Shown here one piece after another: positions 38,000-51,667 of a DNA stretch of 64,000 bases (positions within the stretch are counted from its first letter, which is position 1; each line of letters begins with the position of its first letter). The translations under genes were made by a program, and so were the position numbers. The DNA is from Tetranychus cinnabarinus (Eukaryota > Arthropoda > Arachnida > Trombidiformes > Tetranychidae), in the NCBI GenBank assembly GCA_022266195.1, contig WHVY01000004.1:2187501-2251500 (forward strand), given 5' to 3'. The notes beneath the pieces are model-generated. The model was not told where the DNA came from and searched no databases. It worked only from the letters and a program-made list of their open reading frames with translations.

Positions 38000-40900
38000 A
38001 TGGGTAAAACCATGTTGACGCTTTTTTCAAAGCAATTAACCAAAGCTATCGATGAGTGTAAATCATCTGCTGTGATGGCAAAAAAATTTGTTGGTAACAT
38101 TGAAACAAGAAAATGGTCCATCAAGAAGAAAAACAAAATGAGAGGTGAGTCTAAAGTTGAAAGCTTGACCGTTTAACCTGACCTTTGTTTCTTGGATTTG
38201 TTATACTTTAAATTGTACCGTGGTTAGATTAATTGTTCATTTGATTAATCTTACTTGTTGATCAAATTTTGTGTGTTCTGTGGCAACCTTTAATGGATAC
38301 TACACCCAATCGATTTGTGTTTGACCAGTGAATTTTTTCTCCTTATTTGTATTTTCTTAATCTCACTCCTCTATAAATTGCTTTATGTGGTATTTTTGCT
38401 TTTCCTTGCTTATTCTGAATTTGCTTTGCCTGTTTTTTTTCTTCATCTTTCTCGTTTTTCCTCTGCCTTCTTGTTTGTAATTTATCATCATCACTGTTTG
38501 TTGGTTTGTTTATGTTGCCCAATTCATAAATGCAATTTCATCGTCAAACTCAACATAATTTGACCCAATAGTTAGCTCTATCTAAAATAAATAGCCTTAA
38601 CTACTTTTTTCCCGTAACCTTCAATCAGTTTTTTTACTCGATTTGTTTTTCATAAATATGGGTACCTTGTTAAGACTTGATATCTCCTACACTTATAAAA
38701 ACTTGCCATTGCGATCAAATTGATTAATTATTCGCCTTGTTTAATTTAACGCTCAGTGTAGATTGAAAGGAAAGTTTCGGTGCACCCATTTAAAGTTGCA
38801 AATTTCTTTGATTACGTTCAATTCCGAAACAAATGTAAATCATGATTCATTTTTTTGTTCGAGATTTTAAGATATATTTTTTTATATTTTATTTGATATA
38901 GCTTTTCAAGTTACAGCAGATGATGACGATGAATACGTTAGTTGGGGATCTGATTTTGATGAATCTTGTTCCGATGATGGTGCCGATGGACGAAATAGTC
39001 GAACAAATGACAACTGTGATAATAACGACGATGATGTGGACGAGGAAGAGGATGAAGAAGACGAAGATGATGTCGATGGTAGGTTATCAGGACGATGTGG
39101 AAGCTATTCTTTAAGTGAAACTGAAAGATCGTCGTGTCAATTGCGAAGCATCAAATGTGCATCAACCTTTGATAATACTTATGAAGCCATTTCGGAAACT
39201 CCATCAACATCAAGTTATTGTGGATCTTCTGAAAATAGTTCAACATTTTATGAAACACCACCAGAAAGGAGAAGAGGATCGTGTCCAAGTGAAAAATCGT
39301 CGTCCGGCATAGGTGAAATGAATGGTTCCACTCGATCAAACAGTGGAGATGATCGAAGTGAACTAAGTGAACATTGTTCTGTTTATGATTATTCAACAAA
39401 TGAAAAAAAGCGAATCTCTCAGCATCCTCATCAACTTTCCATTGAAGTTAGCTCAGAGTATATTATGAGAGAGTTGAACCGAAAGAAAAGGTCATTCCTC
39501 AACGGATGTGAAGCCTCATCTGAAGCCTCATCTGGTCAATGTTCAGAGCCAAGTCCAAAAGCCCGAATCCGTCCATTAGTTAAACCAGCAATCCCACCAA
39601 AGCCTAACTTGTAAGTTGCAACTTTTTTGGCCCTACTTTCCTACTCATGCCTTGTTTTTTTTACGTTAGCTTTTTCTTTAAAATTTTAAATTGTTCTCAA
39701 GAACCAAGTGTGTATGGTCCATGAATTAAATTGATTATTGTTATTCAAATACTCAACCAAGTCAATCAAACAGAGCAACCAACTGATTACTGACATTCAG
39801 AACAAGTTACCTTTTAAACAGACAATATTCATTATTTCATCTTTTTTTGCTGTAGTTAATCAAATTGATCATCACGAGCCTACCCTTTAGCTATATGAAG
39901 CTATTTTTTTGTTGATCAGTATATCAACAATTATCTTCCCATAATTTCACTTCTCTCTCAATTTTATATGTATATTTACATAATCATTTTCATTTATTCC
40001 CGTTTGATGGTTAATATCTTTACAACATTGTGTTAAACTAATCGTAACCTTGTCTATTAATGATTTAATTTGAACCATCAGGAAGTTATATTTGAATGTG
40101 ATTTTGACCGCAACTCTTTCTTCCCGATTCTTACATTGATGATAAGCTTCCGTGTATCCTGAAGACATTCAAATAATAAACAACCATTATCATTATTATT
40201 ATTTTGCATAGCAAATTATCAAGCTACAATCAATGAAATTCATATATACTTCAACTGATTAGTGTTCACCAGTCATCATCAGTCAATAATAATTATCAAC
40301 CTTCATTTGTATCTAAACTGTTTAATTGACTCGCTATATCCACAGTTGCTTAATTTTGTTTAAAGTGGGACTTTTGGTCGATTAATTTTCTTATTCCGTG
40401 CTTATTCAGTGTAAGTGATATCAAGTTGATTTTCAATTTGTTAGTAAATTAGTTCTTCAAAATTGTTTCCATTTGCTTACAATTAGTTACAAAACCTCTA
40501 AATTATCAATTTATTATCCTTGAGAGTGTCCACTATTTACCGAGACAATCGACTCAATTGTAGATTACAATTAATCTCAATTGTCGCAATCATCTTTCAA
40601 GAATATGATCAACTCCTGTTAGACTAAGCATTTGTTTGTATCCCATCAACCTATTTATGGCATTGTTTGATGATCTTGACTCTGCAAAAATATAATTAAT
40701 CTTATTTATCTACAAATTGAATCTGGTTCATTACAATTTATATCATTATCATCATCATTGGAATGTAATCCTGTGTCCAAAACCATTTCAATTGAGGGTC
40801 AGCACTATTTAATTTATCTAAATGTTAATCAACCTTTAAGCCACGGAAACGTATTTTTACCCTTTTTTTAATTGTTACTTGAAACCATTAACAATCGGCC

Positions 40901-43900
40901 ATTTCAAAGGTAAATCATAAAAATGATAAAACCCAGCAATCAAGTCGATTATTTGTCTTTAAATTATGACAAACCAAGTGATTCTCATTGCAATGTTTAC
41001 AATTTATTAGCTATTATTCAATCCAGTGATCATTAAATATGAGAATAATGAAACAACCGAATCAAGATTTCACTCTGAATTATCCTAAATTTATCATTCT
41101 TTATTTACATGATCATTACAAAACGATGATTAACAAGACAGAACAAAGTAACATCAAGTTGACTCTAAAAATAAATCTCGTATTTTTAAGTAAATTAAAA
41201 ATTAACATTCAAAACTAAAATGTCATCATAATCTAGACTGTAATTTAGATGTTAAGTTAATCACTTTGAATCTGATTTTTTCAAGTCTCTCTCTCTTTTC
41301 CCTTATATATACATATAAATGTATATAAAATAATAACTACAATATAATATCAAATGAATTAACCTCCGTCATAAACTGCAACAACAAAATTGTGATAGTC
41401 TAATGATGTTTATTTTACCAAATGATAATCATTATTACGATGATGATAATGATATGAGATTGAAATACATTTCTGTATGTATAACAGATAGTCAATCTGT
41501 AAAACCTTACTTGGTTTTACGCTCTTTTTCAACCCACTTTACCGTTAATTTTTGTTGATTGTCTAATTATTTTAACTATTCATGATTTTACTCACTTGCG
41601 TTATTTTTTGCGTAACTTTATAGCCAATCTGTGCAATCAATTTAATAGCTTGATGAAGAGTCACAACGAGTTAACCTGAGTTAATTTTAAGCCTTTATTT
41701 TATGCACAAACTGAAGTGTAAGAAAAAAAAAGTTGAACTTGTGATTATAATCATAATCCTGAGTTTTAACAGCTTTTTTGGTGCTCTTGTTGATGTTTCT
41801 TGTGAATCTGTTTGTTTACAGCCATTTTTGCATTATTAATGAACAAAATGTGTCATTTCACTCACGATTGTAACTCAGATTTACTAACGATAATAAGCTA
41901 TTAGTTGAATACATGCTTCAACTATCGCCATTATCAGTCACTGTACCTTTTTTTGATCAATGCATCATCATCTTTTAACCCTTCACTAATTGTCACTTAG
42001 ATGTACAGATTATCTTGGATAATCTGTTTTACCTTCTTCCCTAACCTGTTAATTTGTTTCAAATTTCAAGAAAACAATGGGTTTTCATTGAGATCCGGTT
42101 CAACTTTTTGTCACAATCATATCACAAGATTACTGTTGAGATTAGTTGAGACAACTCGTTTCAAAGTGTTTGTTACACCACGAAATTGGGTGAACCTTAA
42201 TTTTGTTTTAACACAATCATTCTTGATGTCATTAAAATTTGTACTTGCACTTTTCTTTATGCTAATCAATTGTTGGTAACCAGTTAATTGCTCTGTGTGT
42301 GTTTTCGCTGAGACGATTTAATTCTTTCCATGTTTTATTCAGTTTCACCACTTTTATTCATTTTTATTCATGCTACTTGACTACTTTCAATTGTTTCACT
42401 TTATTCATTACATATTTTGTTTTGTTTCATTGTTCATTTACAGAACTCAGTTCAACCCATCTAAACCTGGAAGCCCTGGAACTAGACGCAAAGTTAGACG
42501 TAAAATTGTAAGACCCACTGGGGAACCACCGCCACCCCCAGTACCTAAATCACCGCCTCCAATCTCACCCGCATCATCTAAACTTTCACTAACTGATCGT
42601 CTAGCTGAGTTAACCTTGGACGATTTGAATGAAGTTTTGGGCGTTCAATTATCATCTGACCCGGAAGATAATGATTTTGCTTCTGAAAATGGTGATTGTG
42701 TTACATCTGGATCAACTGTAACACTAACTGCATCTAATATTGAAAAAGTAACTGCAGCAGCAGCCAAAGCAGAAGCAGCCGCAGCCACAGCCACAGCCAC
42801 AGAAACATCATCAATAGTTAAATCTAATTGTAATAATGAAACAACCACTAACGTGTTGAATGGTAAAGATCAGCATAAACAGTCAAACCATAATTTAACC
42901 AAGAGTGATCACCTGAACCAGGAAAAAATGGGACAGATCAATGATAAGATTAGCAAACTTTATCATCACAATCACAAGAATAATAGTAAACAAAAAAAGA
43001 GTAATAAAGATGATAATTACAATTCTGATAAAATATTCTCTCCTGTTGCTACCGATGTTACTTGTATAGTGAATGATGTTGATGATGAGGAGGATTTTGG
43101 AGATTATGAGACACCGTTAAACTTTAAATATCCAATGTCACAAAATTTAAACAATAACGCTGACTCTCGTACCACCGCATCCAATAGTGCCCATAGTGGT
43201 TCATCATCGACTTGTACTCGATTGGTGTCCCGATCATCTTCCGTTGCTTCAGGATCTTATGTACCTGATTCAGGATTTTCCGATTGTGCCGGAATATCGC
43301 CTTATCCAATCTCACCGCCACCTCCTTTTGATGATAATTACTGTTGCTCTTGTCGTAGATTGATGAAGAGTGTTGGATCAACGCCAAATTTGCACGCCAT
43401 CAGGCCATCAAGTAGATCTGACCTTTCCCTTTCAACGGTCACTTCAACAACACCATTATCATCATCCTTGTCCTCATCTTCATCAATGAAAAATCAATCA
43501 AATACAGTTGGTACATCATCTAATCAACTAACCACAACAACACCAACCTTTGACAATGATAGTCACCACTCGTCATCATCCCATCATCATCACCATCACC
43601 ATTATCATCATAATCACCATCATCATAATAATAATAATCACCATCACCATCAACATTCACATTCACATTCAACGTCAAACCTTTCACTGTTAACCGTTGA
43701 TCGACCCAAATTACCAAGAAGTAAACCCGATTGTAGTAACAGTAATAGCAATAATAACAATAACAATAATAGTAATAATAGTCTTACTAATGGTAATCAT
43801 AGTAACAACAGCAATAATAATAATTCATCAGGAATTAGCTTTAAAGCTGAGTTTGCAGCCAAGTTTGCAGAGAAAGCGGCTTTTGCCAAAAAAATTATCA

Positions 43901-46900
43901 ACTCACGGCCTCCATTTAAAACCTTTGAATCCATTTATGCAACCGGAAAATCATTTGGTTTCTCATCATCATCTTCATCAGCCAACAACAACTCATCGTC
44001 ATCCGTTAATCATAATAACAATATTAATCGATCAGGATCAACCTGTAACCTTGCTCAAAGACCACTTCCACCATTACCGGATGATGTTATGCCTATTGAA
44101 AAGTACTCATGGTTCCATGGACTTGAAAGAGACTCAGCAACCGCTGTACTAAAAGATCTTGGTACAGAAGGAGCTTACCTTATAAGGCCTAGTAAACGAG
44201 CTGGACAGTCCAACCCGTTAACCCTCAGTATTTTACACGAAGGAAAAGTTTTCCATTTGAATGTTCGTCGTCGATCCGATGGACTTTACTGCCTAGGAAA
44301 AGAGAAGGACAAAGAAAGAGTATGTTGACCAAACTACTAATCAGCTTGAAAATCAAATCATGATTTAAATTGTAAACATAAACTCAAAATCAACAGAGAT
44401 GGTTAGATAATCACTGTCAGTCTAAATATTTCAGAACATTTTACATTTCCTTTTGAAGCAATTTTACATACAAATGAGCAACAGAATGAAAGTTAAAAAT
44501 GAACTCAAAATGAGAGGAAATGCTAACGATAATAATGATAATGGTAATATAAATTGTTTTTTTAAAGGTTTAATTGAAGTTTCTATTATGGAAAGACTGA
44601 TTCATTGATTGAAAATTTGAAACGTCGATAAAAGATTAAACTTTGTTTACATTGAAAAGCAGCAAGCCAGCAAATTTTAAATTACAGTTTAGTATTGTTA
44701 ATATTTAAACTGTTCATGATCGTTGGTTGAGATATTCAACAATTTTAATAATCTTTCTTTCCATTTTGGCAGTTGAAAATATTGATTAAAATGATATCAT
44801 CAATGAAAGTTAGAGATGAATGATAATTGGTGAGGTCAAAATGCTATTATTATGCACAATAACAACGAAGAGAAGAGTTGATTATGGTTCAGAAGCAATG
44901 TATTTTAGTGTGTATTTAGGATCAGTTTACTCATTACCGGGCGTATTTTCATGTAGTACATACGATATCTTGAGATTGAGAGGAAAGATGAAAGATGAAA
45001 CAAAATGATAAATGAAAAAAAGATGAAAGATGAAATATGAATGAAAAATGCAATGATGTTGAAGGTAAAAAAAGCATAATAAGACCCGGTTTTTAGAGTA
45101 TAATTACTGTTGTTCAATTGTATCTAAAAAATGATGTTACTTTATATTATTATAAAAACTGTGTTTAGTTTATTTTGGTTAGTTTTTCCCTTGAAGTTGA
45201 TATTACTCCTTTACTTTTCAGGTCAACTCGTGTAAACCGTGATTTTGAACGGCAAAAAAACACACATCTTCCAACCTTGATCAAGCTTATTATGTGTTTG
45301 ATATAAGAAAAGTTGGAAGAGCAAGAAAAAGTAAGAGGTCAACAAAAGAAAGTAATATAATACAAATTAACGAATTGAAGACGAAACTTCATTTTTCTCA
45401 GCATTTCTATCTTCATCTTCATTTCCATCTTCATTTCCATCTTCATTTACAAGTATCTTTTAAGCTAACCTTTTGTTGTTGTTTTGAAACAAAAGTTGAC
45501 CGTCTTGAAGCTTGAATTCATTACCTTGAAGACACAAGTAGTCATCATGAATCTCATCTTTCTCATCATTTTGCTTATCACCAGATTCACATGAAGCCTT
45601 GACCCGATAAAACACTATCAACACCCCTTGTCTAACAATGAAAGTTAACCATTAACTAATCAATTGCAGTTTCTAAATTGTCCCTTCTCATAGTTAATTG
45701 AAATTTACTACCACTTTTTGCTTTCTCAAACCAAACCTGAAGCTTTTTCTGTTGCTTTTATAATTCCTGTTAACCTGATGAAGCTGTTTTTACAATTGAA
45801 AACAATCAACTGTTAACATTTTTTTCCTTCCCCTTCAAACCATCAAATTTTAATTGTCAATGATTATTGTTGATAAAATTAATCAACTTGCTTCTTCTCG
45901 CCATTTTCAATGTTAATGCTTTTAGCCAAGATTCAAGTCTCTTTTTCAGGCCAATCATTTTTTTGCATTTACCAAGCTTAACCGTTTGTCGTTTACATTA
46001 CCCTTGATCACTTGAATTGAAATTAATTAACTTTTGAAGCTATTTAAAGATTAGCTCAGCATTATCATACATTTTCATTTCACTTGATTCAGTCTCTTTG
46101 TGAAGTCAATCTTGTTTTGTTGAATAATTAAAACTCTGATAGTTGCAAATTTACAATCATTCATCATATTTTGTATACCTAATTGTTGACAAGATTGATG
46201 GATTATACTGGAATTTTGTTTTTACTGATTCTGGATAAATTGTTGATTCAAATTTTCCTACAAACTGTTGATAGTTTAATTTGGGTTTAAATTTTTCATT
46301 AATTTTTCTTCTTTAAATTTAGGAACCAATTTACTCAATCAACAGCTTTAAAATAGTCAATGATTATGAAGATTGTAAGATTGCCTGTTTACGGGTAAAA
46401 ATCAATTTAATTTCAATCTTAAATTATCTACCAATTAATTGGCAATTTGCGTTAATCAGAAACTTAAATTGATCCTCTTTTAGTCTTCAATGATTGTGGG
46501 ATTGAAAAAACCCTGAAAATCTTGAATTAATCTGCAAATCTAAGCTTCGATTCATAACTTGATTTGCAATAAAAAACATTTGATTCCTTCCTGATCAACC
46601 ATATTAACTAAGATTATTGTGTGACTCTTTGATTATCATTTAAACAACCAGTTATCCACAGATTGTTAACTTAATTGTGAGAAAAGCTTTGAAAATTTAA
46701 TGGCGTTAACTTTTCAATTTTCAAATTGTCTATCATGATTACTTTTAATCACATTTTGCACTTCTCTTTCCATTTAATTGGTATTCACTGAAAAACAGAT
46801 TATCTGGTTCAATTGACGATTACGAATTATAAAGATGATTAAGATGGAGATAAAGCGAACCCTTGTTGGTTGAGATTGTTTTTTGCACGCTTTTGTTCTG

Positions 46901-47704
46901 AATTTCATTGAGCATTTCCAATTTCATCCTGATTCATTTTTTTCATCAACATCATGTCAATGTTTTTGAACGAAAAAATTGAAAACTCAAGTGAAAAAAG
47001 GAAGTTTTTTGTTAAATTGTTTCACTGTTCTGCTGTTAAATTAATATTCTGCTCAGATTTTTCTCACTTCATTGTTGTCCAGATTCCAGGTTATCAATGT
47101 AAAAGGTTGAATAGAGTTGATAAATGAAATTGAAATTCAGGTTATTGGTCATTTATCCATTAAAATTGAACAATTTTTGATTGATAAGCAAAGCTAAACT
47201 TCAACATTTCCACCTTGAATTGCCAAGACAAAGAAATAATGAAATCAATTCAAATTAATAATCAATTGTATTTGAAAATAATTTTCAAAAACAAACTGTT
47301 TCTCCTTTTGTTTGATCAACAACAACTTGACTTACATTTTGCAAACCAATCGATTAATGCTAACCTTTGAAAACAATTGGTTGGTCAAAATCAATCTTTA
47401 AAAGTTAATTAGTTTGCCACTTCTATCAACTAATTTAACCAACAATTATTTACTTATCAATCTGTCTATCTCTGTTGGTTTTCCTTGTTTTTCAATTGTC
47501 ATTTAAATTTCGATTGTATTTTGTTTTACTCTGATTGTTTACTAATTGTTTTTTTATTTCTTACAGACGTTTGAATCTGTTCCTGCTTTGATACGCTTTC
47601 ACCAGAAAGAGCCAATCTTGTTGACCACAAAAGGGGAATCTGCCGGAATCACCAAATTGATGGTCACTCCAATTTCATCTTCATCAATTTCAAGCTCAAC
47701 ATGA
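38000..47704 (+). CDS. SH2 adaptor resembling SLP-76/BLNK, 955 residues
   Basis: Exons 38000-38144, 38902-39610, 42444-44319 and 47567-47704 join cleanly (phases 1, 2, 0). The N-terminus is basic (KWSIKKKNKM), followed by an acidic Asp/Glu stretch. Tyrosines lie in phosphorylation-type contexts: EYVSWG, STFYETPPE and FGDYETP (Tyr about 506), the last like the DYESP sites of SLP-76. Proline motifs PAIPPKPNL and PPPPPVPKSPPP could bind SH3 domains. The middle is long low-complexity Ser, Asn and His sequence. The C-terminal SH2 domain starts at WFHGLE (about 841), has the phosphotyrosine Arg in AYLIRPS (about 866) and continues across the last intron through TFESVPALIRFHQKEPILL, a segment that resembles BLNK and SLP-76. 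No kinase or SAM domain is seen. It should act in the cytoplasm as a scaffold downstream of a tyrosine kinase. The N-terminal start is inferred. Confidence 0.85.
39611..42443 (+). other. Intron 2 of the SH2 adaptor gene
   Basis: GTAAGT to TTACAG, 2.8 kb. A 92-codon frame at 42001-42279 has no recognisable domain. No other content recognised. Confidence 0.8.
44320..47566 (+). other. Intron 3 of the SH2 adaptor gene
   Basis: GTATGT to TTACAG, 3.2 kb, splitting the SH2 domain. It contains a short 12-base tandem repeat (unit CTTCATTTCCAT) near 45416-45450. No coding exon recognised. Confidence 0.75.
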
Positions 47705-48261
47705 TAATTACAATCGTCAATCATGTTTATTTGTCCAACTAAATCCACTTTTTGTCCCAATCTTTTGTCCTCTCATTTTGTCTCTCACTCCTCTTTTTAA
47801 ACCCTCCTTGCCTGATAAATCTTGTTACCTTTTTCCCGTTTCTTACCCTACAATTTTGTTCCTAAACCTATCAAACCATTTCACTGTTTTCCTCCTTCCA
47901 TCTACTCTTTTTGATAAACAAATCCCTAGTCATGAGCTTAATCAATTGCAATTGAAATAATTATTCCTCTTTTTTACAATAACAATAACAAATCGTAATG
48001 CTTAATCTTTTTTGCATTTCTTCGGCCTTATTCAACTTAGTAACCATCATTTACCGTTATCTTTTGACCATGACCAAATAGAGTCATGAAAAGACCACCA
48101 CAATCAACATTTTCAACATTATCATTAGATAATTCAATGACATGGAAAAAAAGTAAAACAGGAAAATGAACGTTCAGCTAAATCTACTACCTAGTAGTTG
48201 ATCTATCTCCTGGCTTTGAATTGATATTGCTTTTTAATCGTTATTAAATATGATGGCAGTT
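47705..48261. other. 3' region of the adaptor gene and start of the duplicated cluster
   Basis: From about 48040 the sequence matches the 3' flank of transporter copy B (about 51418 onward: ACCATCATTTACC..., GACCATGACCAAATAGAGTC), so the segmental duplication begins here. Confidence 0.65.
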
Positions 48262-48403
48262 TTAATGGCGACTTATACTAAGTGCTGATAATCTTGTGTT
48301 GGTGTTACGCTGAAAGCCATTAGGTATTTTAAAAACTAATTCACAATAAATAATGAGAAGACTGAATTTTACAAGAAGAGTGCCGAGTAGCCCGACATAA
48401 TGA
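48262..48403 (-). pseudogene. Remnant of a third MFS transporter gene (C-terminal end only)
   Basis: On the minus strand this encodes the last residues of the same protein as copies A and B (SLLIIYCELVFKIPNGFQ, then TRLSALSISRH and stop). At about 48403-48411 the homology stops and continues directly into the sequence that normally lies upstream of the gene's start codon. About 1.5 kb, meaning nearly all coding exons, is missing. The tail is closest to copy A, which also has PNGFQRNTNTRLSALSISRH. Confidence 0.85.
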
Positions 48404-48410
48404 AGATGTT

Positions 48411-48905
48411 GATCTTTTAGATTTGTCAATTCAGTCGCGATTTTACAAGCTTGATTCAATAGCAATCTAAATTTATGCAAGTTTTATTAGTCAATGTTTA
48501 TCCTGGTTGACGTAAATAAATAAATTTAAAACAATTTAATCAACTTTAAGGCTTTGCCTGAAACAAGAGTTCTTGTTTAACTTTGACAGACTGAATGCTT
48601 CATCCAGGTTTAAAAACGTAACCACTAATGAAGGTGGCTGCTTTAATTGTTTACGTTTGTCGTAATAACATATTTCAAGTTGACTTCAATTGGTTTGACC
48701 GATACTCGTCCTAAAATAGATCACTTAATTTACAAGTAAAATTCTGTTTAACAATTATACATTAACAATACCTGAAAAGTATTCAAAACTTATAATTGTA
48801 TTCAGTAAAAGGTGAATTGTCAAGGCTCAATGTTTCATTTAGATTGACCATTAGCTCACTATTCAAGAAATGATAATTTAAAATCACTACTAACGACAAG
48901 CAAGA
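48411..48905. repeat. Duplicated transporter upstream flank, copy R1
   Basis: Begins TTAGATTTGTCAATTCAG and contains GTCAATGTTTATCCTGGTTG; closely matches R2 from about 50731 and, with more divergence, R3 from about 54208. The far end is more diverged than R2 and R3 are from each other. Confidence 0.8.
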
Positions 48906-49024
48906 CCAATCATTGATTAATTCAATGACATGAATTAAGCTAAATCCACTACCTAAGTAGTTGAGCTATCTTTTGGATTTGAATTGCTATTACTTGTTAA
49001 TCGTTATAAAATAAGATGGCAGTT

Positions 49025-50642
49025 TTAATGGCGACTTATACTAAGTGCTGATAATCTTGTGTTGGTGTTACGCTGAAAACCATTAGGTGTTTTAAAAACT
49101 AGTTTACAATAAATAATGAGAAGACTGAATGTTACGACAAGAATAATGCCAAGTATCCCGACATAGTAAAGAAATGTGATTGGATTTTTGGCCATTAAAG
49201 TCGCTGCAAGTGCTGGATGAGCTGATTCGCCAAAAACTCCAGGAATGATGATAAGAGTGGCGATTTTTCCAGTAATTGTAATGTGTTTTGCTAGCATTCC
49301 ATATGCAGCGGAAAATATTGGAGATAAACCCATTCCTAAAAAAACGAATCCAATCCAAATGCAAATTTGATTTGTATTTCCCCAAAGAACACAAATAATT
49401 ACTCCGAGAAGCATGAACAATATATTTAACAAAAGTAATTTCACTTCGGATACGACAAATGTTAATGGAATGAAGATTAATCGATAAAAGGAAAAGCAGG
49501 TCCAGAAAACGGTTGCAAGTAAAACACCAGTCTTTTTGTCCATGTGAAGATCGGATTTGACTGAAAATGAAGCTCCAAGGGAACCTGTATAAGAATAAGA
49601 AACAGAGGTTATTGTTGTCTCAACTGTATGGAGGTTAATCATCACTTACCAATAACTGCTTCTAAACTGTATAAAAGATGACTGATTACGACTACTAAAA
49701 ATATTCCTACATTGGCTTTCAACGGTGACCATTCTGGTTTAGTGTCGGAACTTGCTTCTACAATATTTTTGTTTTTACTTTGATTGCTTCTCTCTTTCAA
49801 AAATATGCATCCGAATGGCAAGGAAATCATCACTGATATTACACCAATAATCATGAAAGCATATTGTGCCTGCACATCACTCGCAGTTGGCTTGATATCA
49901 ATCAATTCAATTATGGGACTTTCAAGCGTTTCATTTAAAGCACTTTGAACACTAGTTTCTCCTTCCTCTGGTATTAAGAACGGTCGACATATGACTGGAG
50001 TAAATAGTGAACCGATTCCCAACGACATGTGTAACGCTTGTAGCCAATTCGTACATTTATCCTTCCAAGTGTCGGCAATCAATGTATTACAGACTGTGAT
50101 TCAAATAATGAAAGAAGATGTAATTACCATCGTTATGTGTCTATGCATAGGACAATCTTTCTAGTGAGGGTAAATCTCGGTTATAACTAAAATGGTAAGA
50201 GCCAACAATTACTTACGGACGTCAATGATACCCTGAGCAAGACCAGCAATAAATAGACAACAAGCAGCATATTCAAATTGGAAGAAGTTTGGAGCAGCAC
50301 CAAGAAAGATGCCAGAAATCAAATTACAAACGGAAAGGACGAGACATCGATTAAATCTCAGCTCAAGAAAGCCAGCTGATAAAAAATGAAATGAATTTAC
50401 ATTTATATTTCAACAATGAATCATGACTTACCAGAACCTGACCCAAGTATGTGACCAGCGCTACGAAAAGGAAGCAAATATGAAACTTTAGCAAAATCAA
50501 CAGCTAAACGTATTTGTAAATCAAGTAAACTGGAACCAAGAAGATTTAAAGCTGACCCCAAACAAAAAAATGTCACATATGCCAGAAAGGTCTTAAATAT
50601 GTTAAATCTATTGTCACTAATAAATGAAGTTATGGCAGTCAT
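49025..50642 (-). CDS. MFS transporter, NaGLT1/MFSD4-like, copy A (457 residues)
   Basis: Four minus-strand exons: 50642-50432, 50375-50217, 50093-49650, 49584-49025, every junction in phase 1. The fold is a twelve-helix major facilitator. Recognisable parts are CLGSALNLLGSSLLDLQ in helix 1, AQGIIDVLCNTLIADTW, NWLQALHMSLGIGSLFTPVI (the QALH motif of sodium-dependent glucose transporter 1 relatives), then in the second half DKKTGVLLATVFWTCFSF and GMGLSPIFSAAYGMLAKHI. A hydrophilic stretch between helices 5-6 and 7 carries a possible glycosylated loop (SALNETLES) and the charged LKERSNQSKN. Substrate is unknown; sugars or other small solutes are plausible. It is one of a tandem pair with copy B, with identical exon lengths, and is intact. 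Confidence 0.85.
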
Positions 50643-50730
50643 TTTGGCTGAAGTAAAGACTCGATAGTTTTGTTTCGAATCAGATGAAAGTATATTCTAT
50701 CTCTACTCTCAGAACGAAATGATCGTGTTA

Positions 50731-51375
50731 ATCCTTTAGATTTGTCAATTCAGTCGCGATTTTACAAGCTTGATTCAATAGCAATCTAAATTTATACAAG
50801 TTTTATTAGTCAATGTTTATCCTGGTTGACGCAAATAAATAAATTTAAAACAATTTAATCAACTTTAAGGTTTTGCTTGCAACAAAAGTCCTTGATTTAC
50901 ATTGACAACCTGCTTCATTCAGGTTAAAAAAGTTGTATCCACTAATGATGTGGCTACTTTAATTGTTTACATTTGTCGTCAAAACATTCACAAGTTGACT
51001 TCAAATGGTTGACCAATACTCGTCCTAAAATAGATCACTTAATTTCAAAGTAAAATTTTCATTTTGTTTTCCAACATCAACATTTGCCCATTTACATTTG
51101 CATTAACAATTATAAATATTTGAAGACTATTGTAAACTTATAATTGTATTCAGTAAAAGGTTACTTCTTGTCAAGGCTGAATGTCTCATTTAGACTGTAC
51201 ATCAGATCACTATTCAAGAAATCATAATTTAAAATCAGGACTAAATGTCAAAATTAGATTCTCCAGTTTTGTATTTGCATTCAAATAGTTTTACTTAAAG
51301 ATGAGATATAAAATATTCGATAGGCCGAATGGAGTGTCACCGATGTTATGATTTAAGCAAATCAGATCATATCGA
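50731..51375. repeat. Duplicated transporter upstream flank, copy R2
   Basis: Immediately upstream of copy A on its strand. Matches R1 over about 0.5 kb and R3 (54208-54842) over about 0.63 kb, including AAAGGTTACTTCTTGTCAAG and GAATGTCTCATTTAGACTG. Confidence 0.85.
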
Positions 51376-51667
51376 AAAATACCTTGTAGAAATAAGAGTT
51401 GATTTGAACTTCATAACCATCATTTACCGGTATCTTTTTGACCATGACCAAATAGAGTCATAAAATGACCACCAAGACCAATCATGTTCAACATAATAAT
51501 TGGTTAATTCAATGACATGGAAAAAATGTAAAACAGGAAAACCAACGTTCAACTAAATCTACTATCTATAGTTGTGAACTATCTTTTGGGTTTGAATTTC
51601 TATTACTATTATCTATTAATAGTTATCCGTTATTCAATTAAATGGATTAATAAATAAGATGGCAGTT

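Noticed and set aside
42001..42279. 92-codon ATG frame inside adaptor intron 2
   Set aside because: No similarity recognised, hydrophobic composition typical of T-rich DNA, and it does not fit the flanking exon phases.
49104..49394. Ser/His/Tyr-rich frame in the transporter region, and its twin at 51768-52037
   Set aside because: It is an alternate-frame shadow of the last transporter exon, conserved only because the two copies are duplicates.
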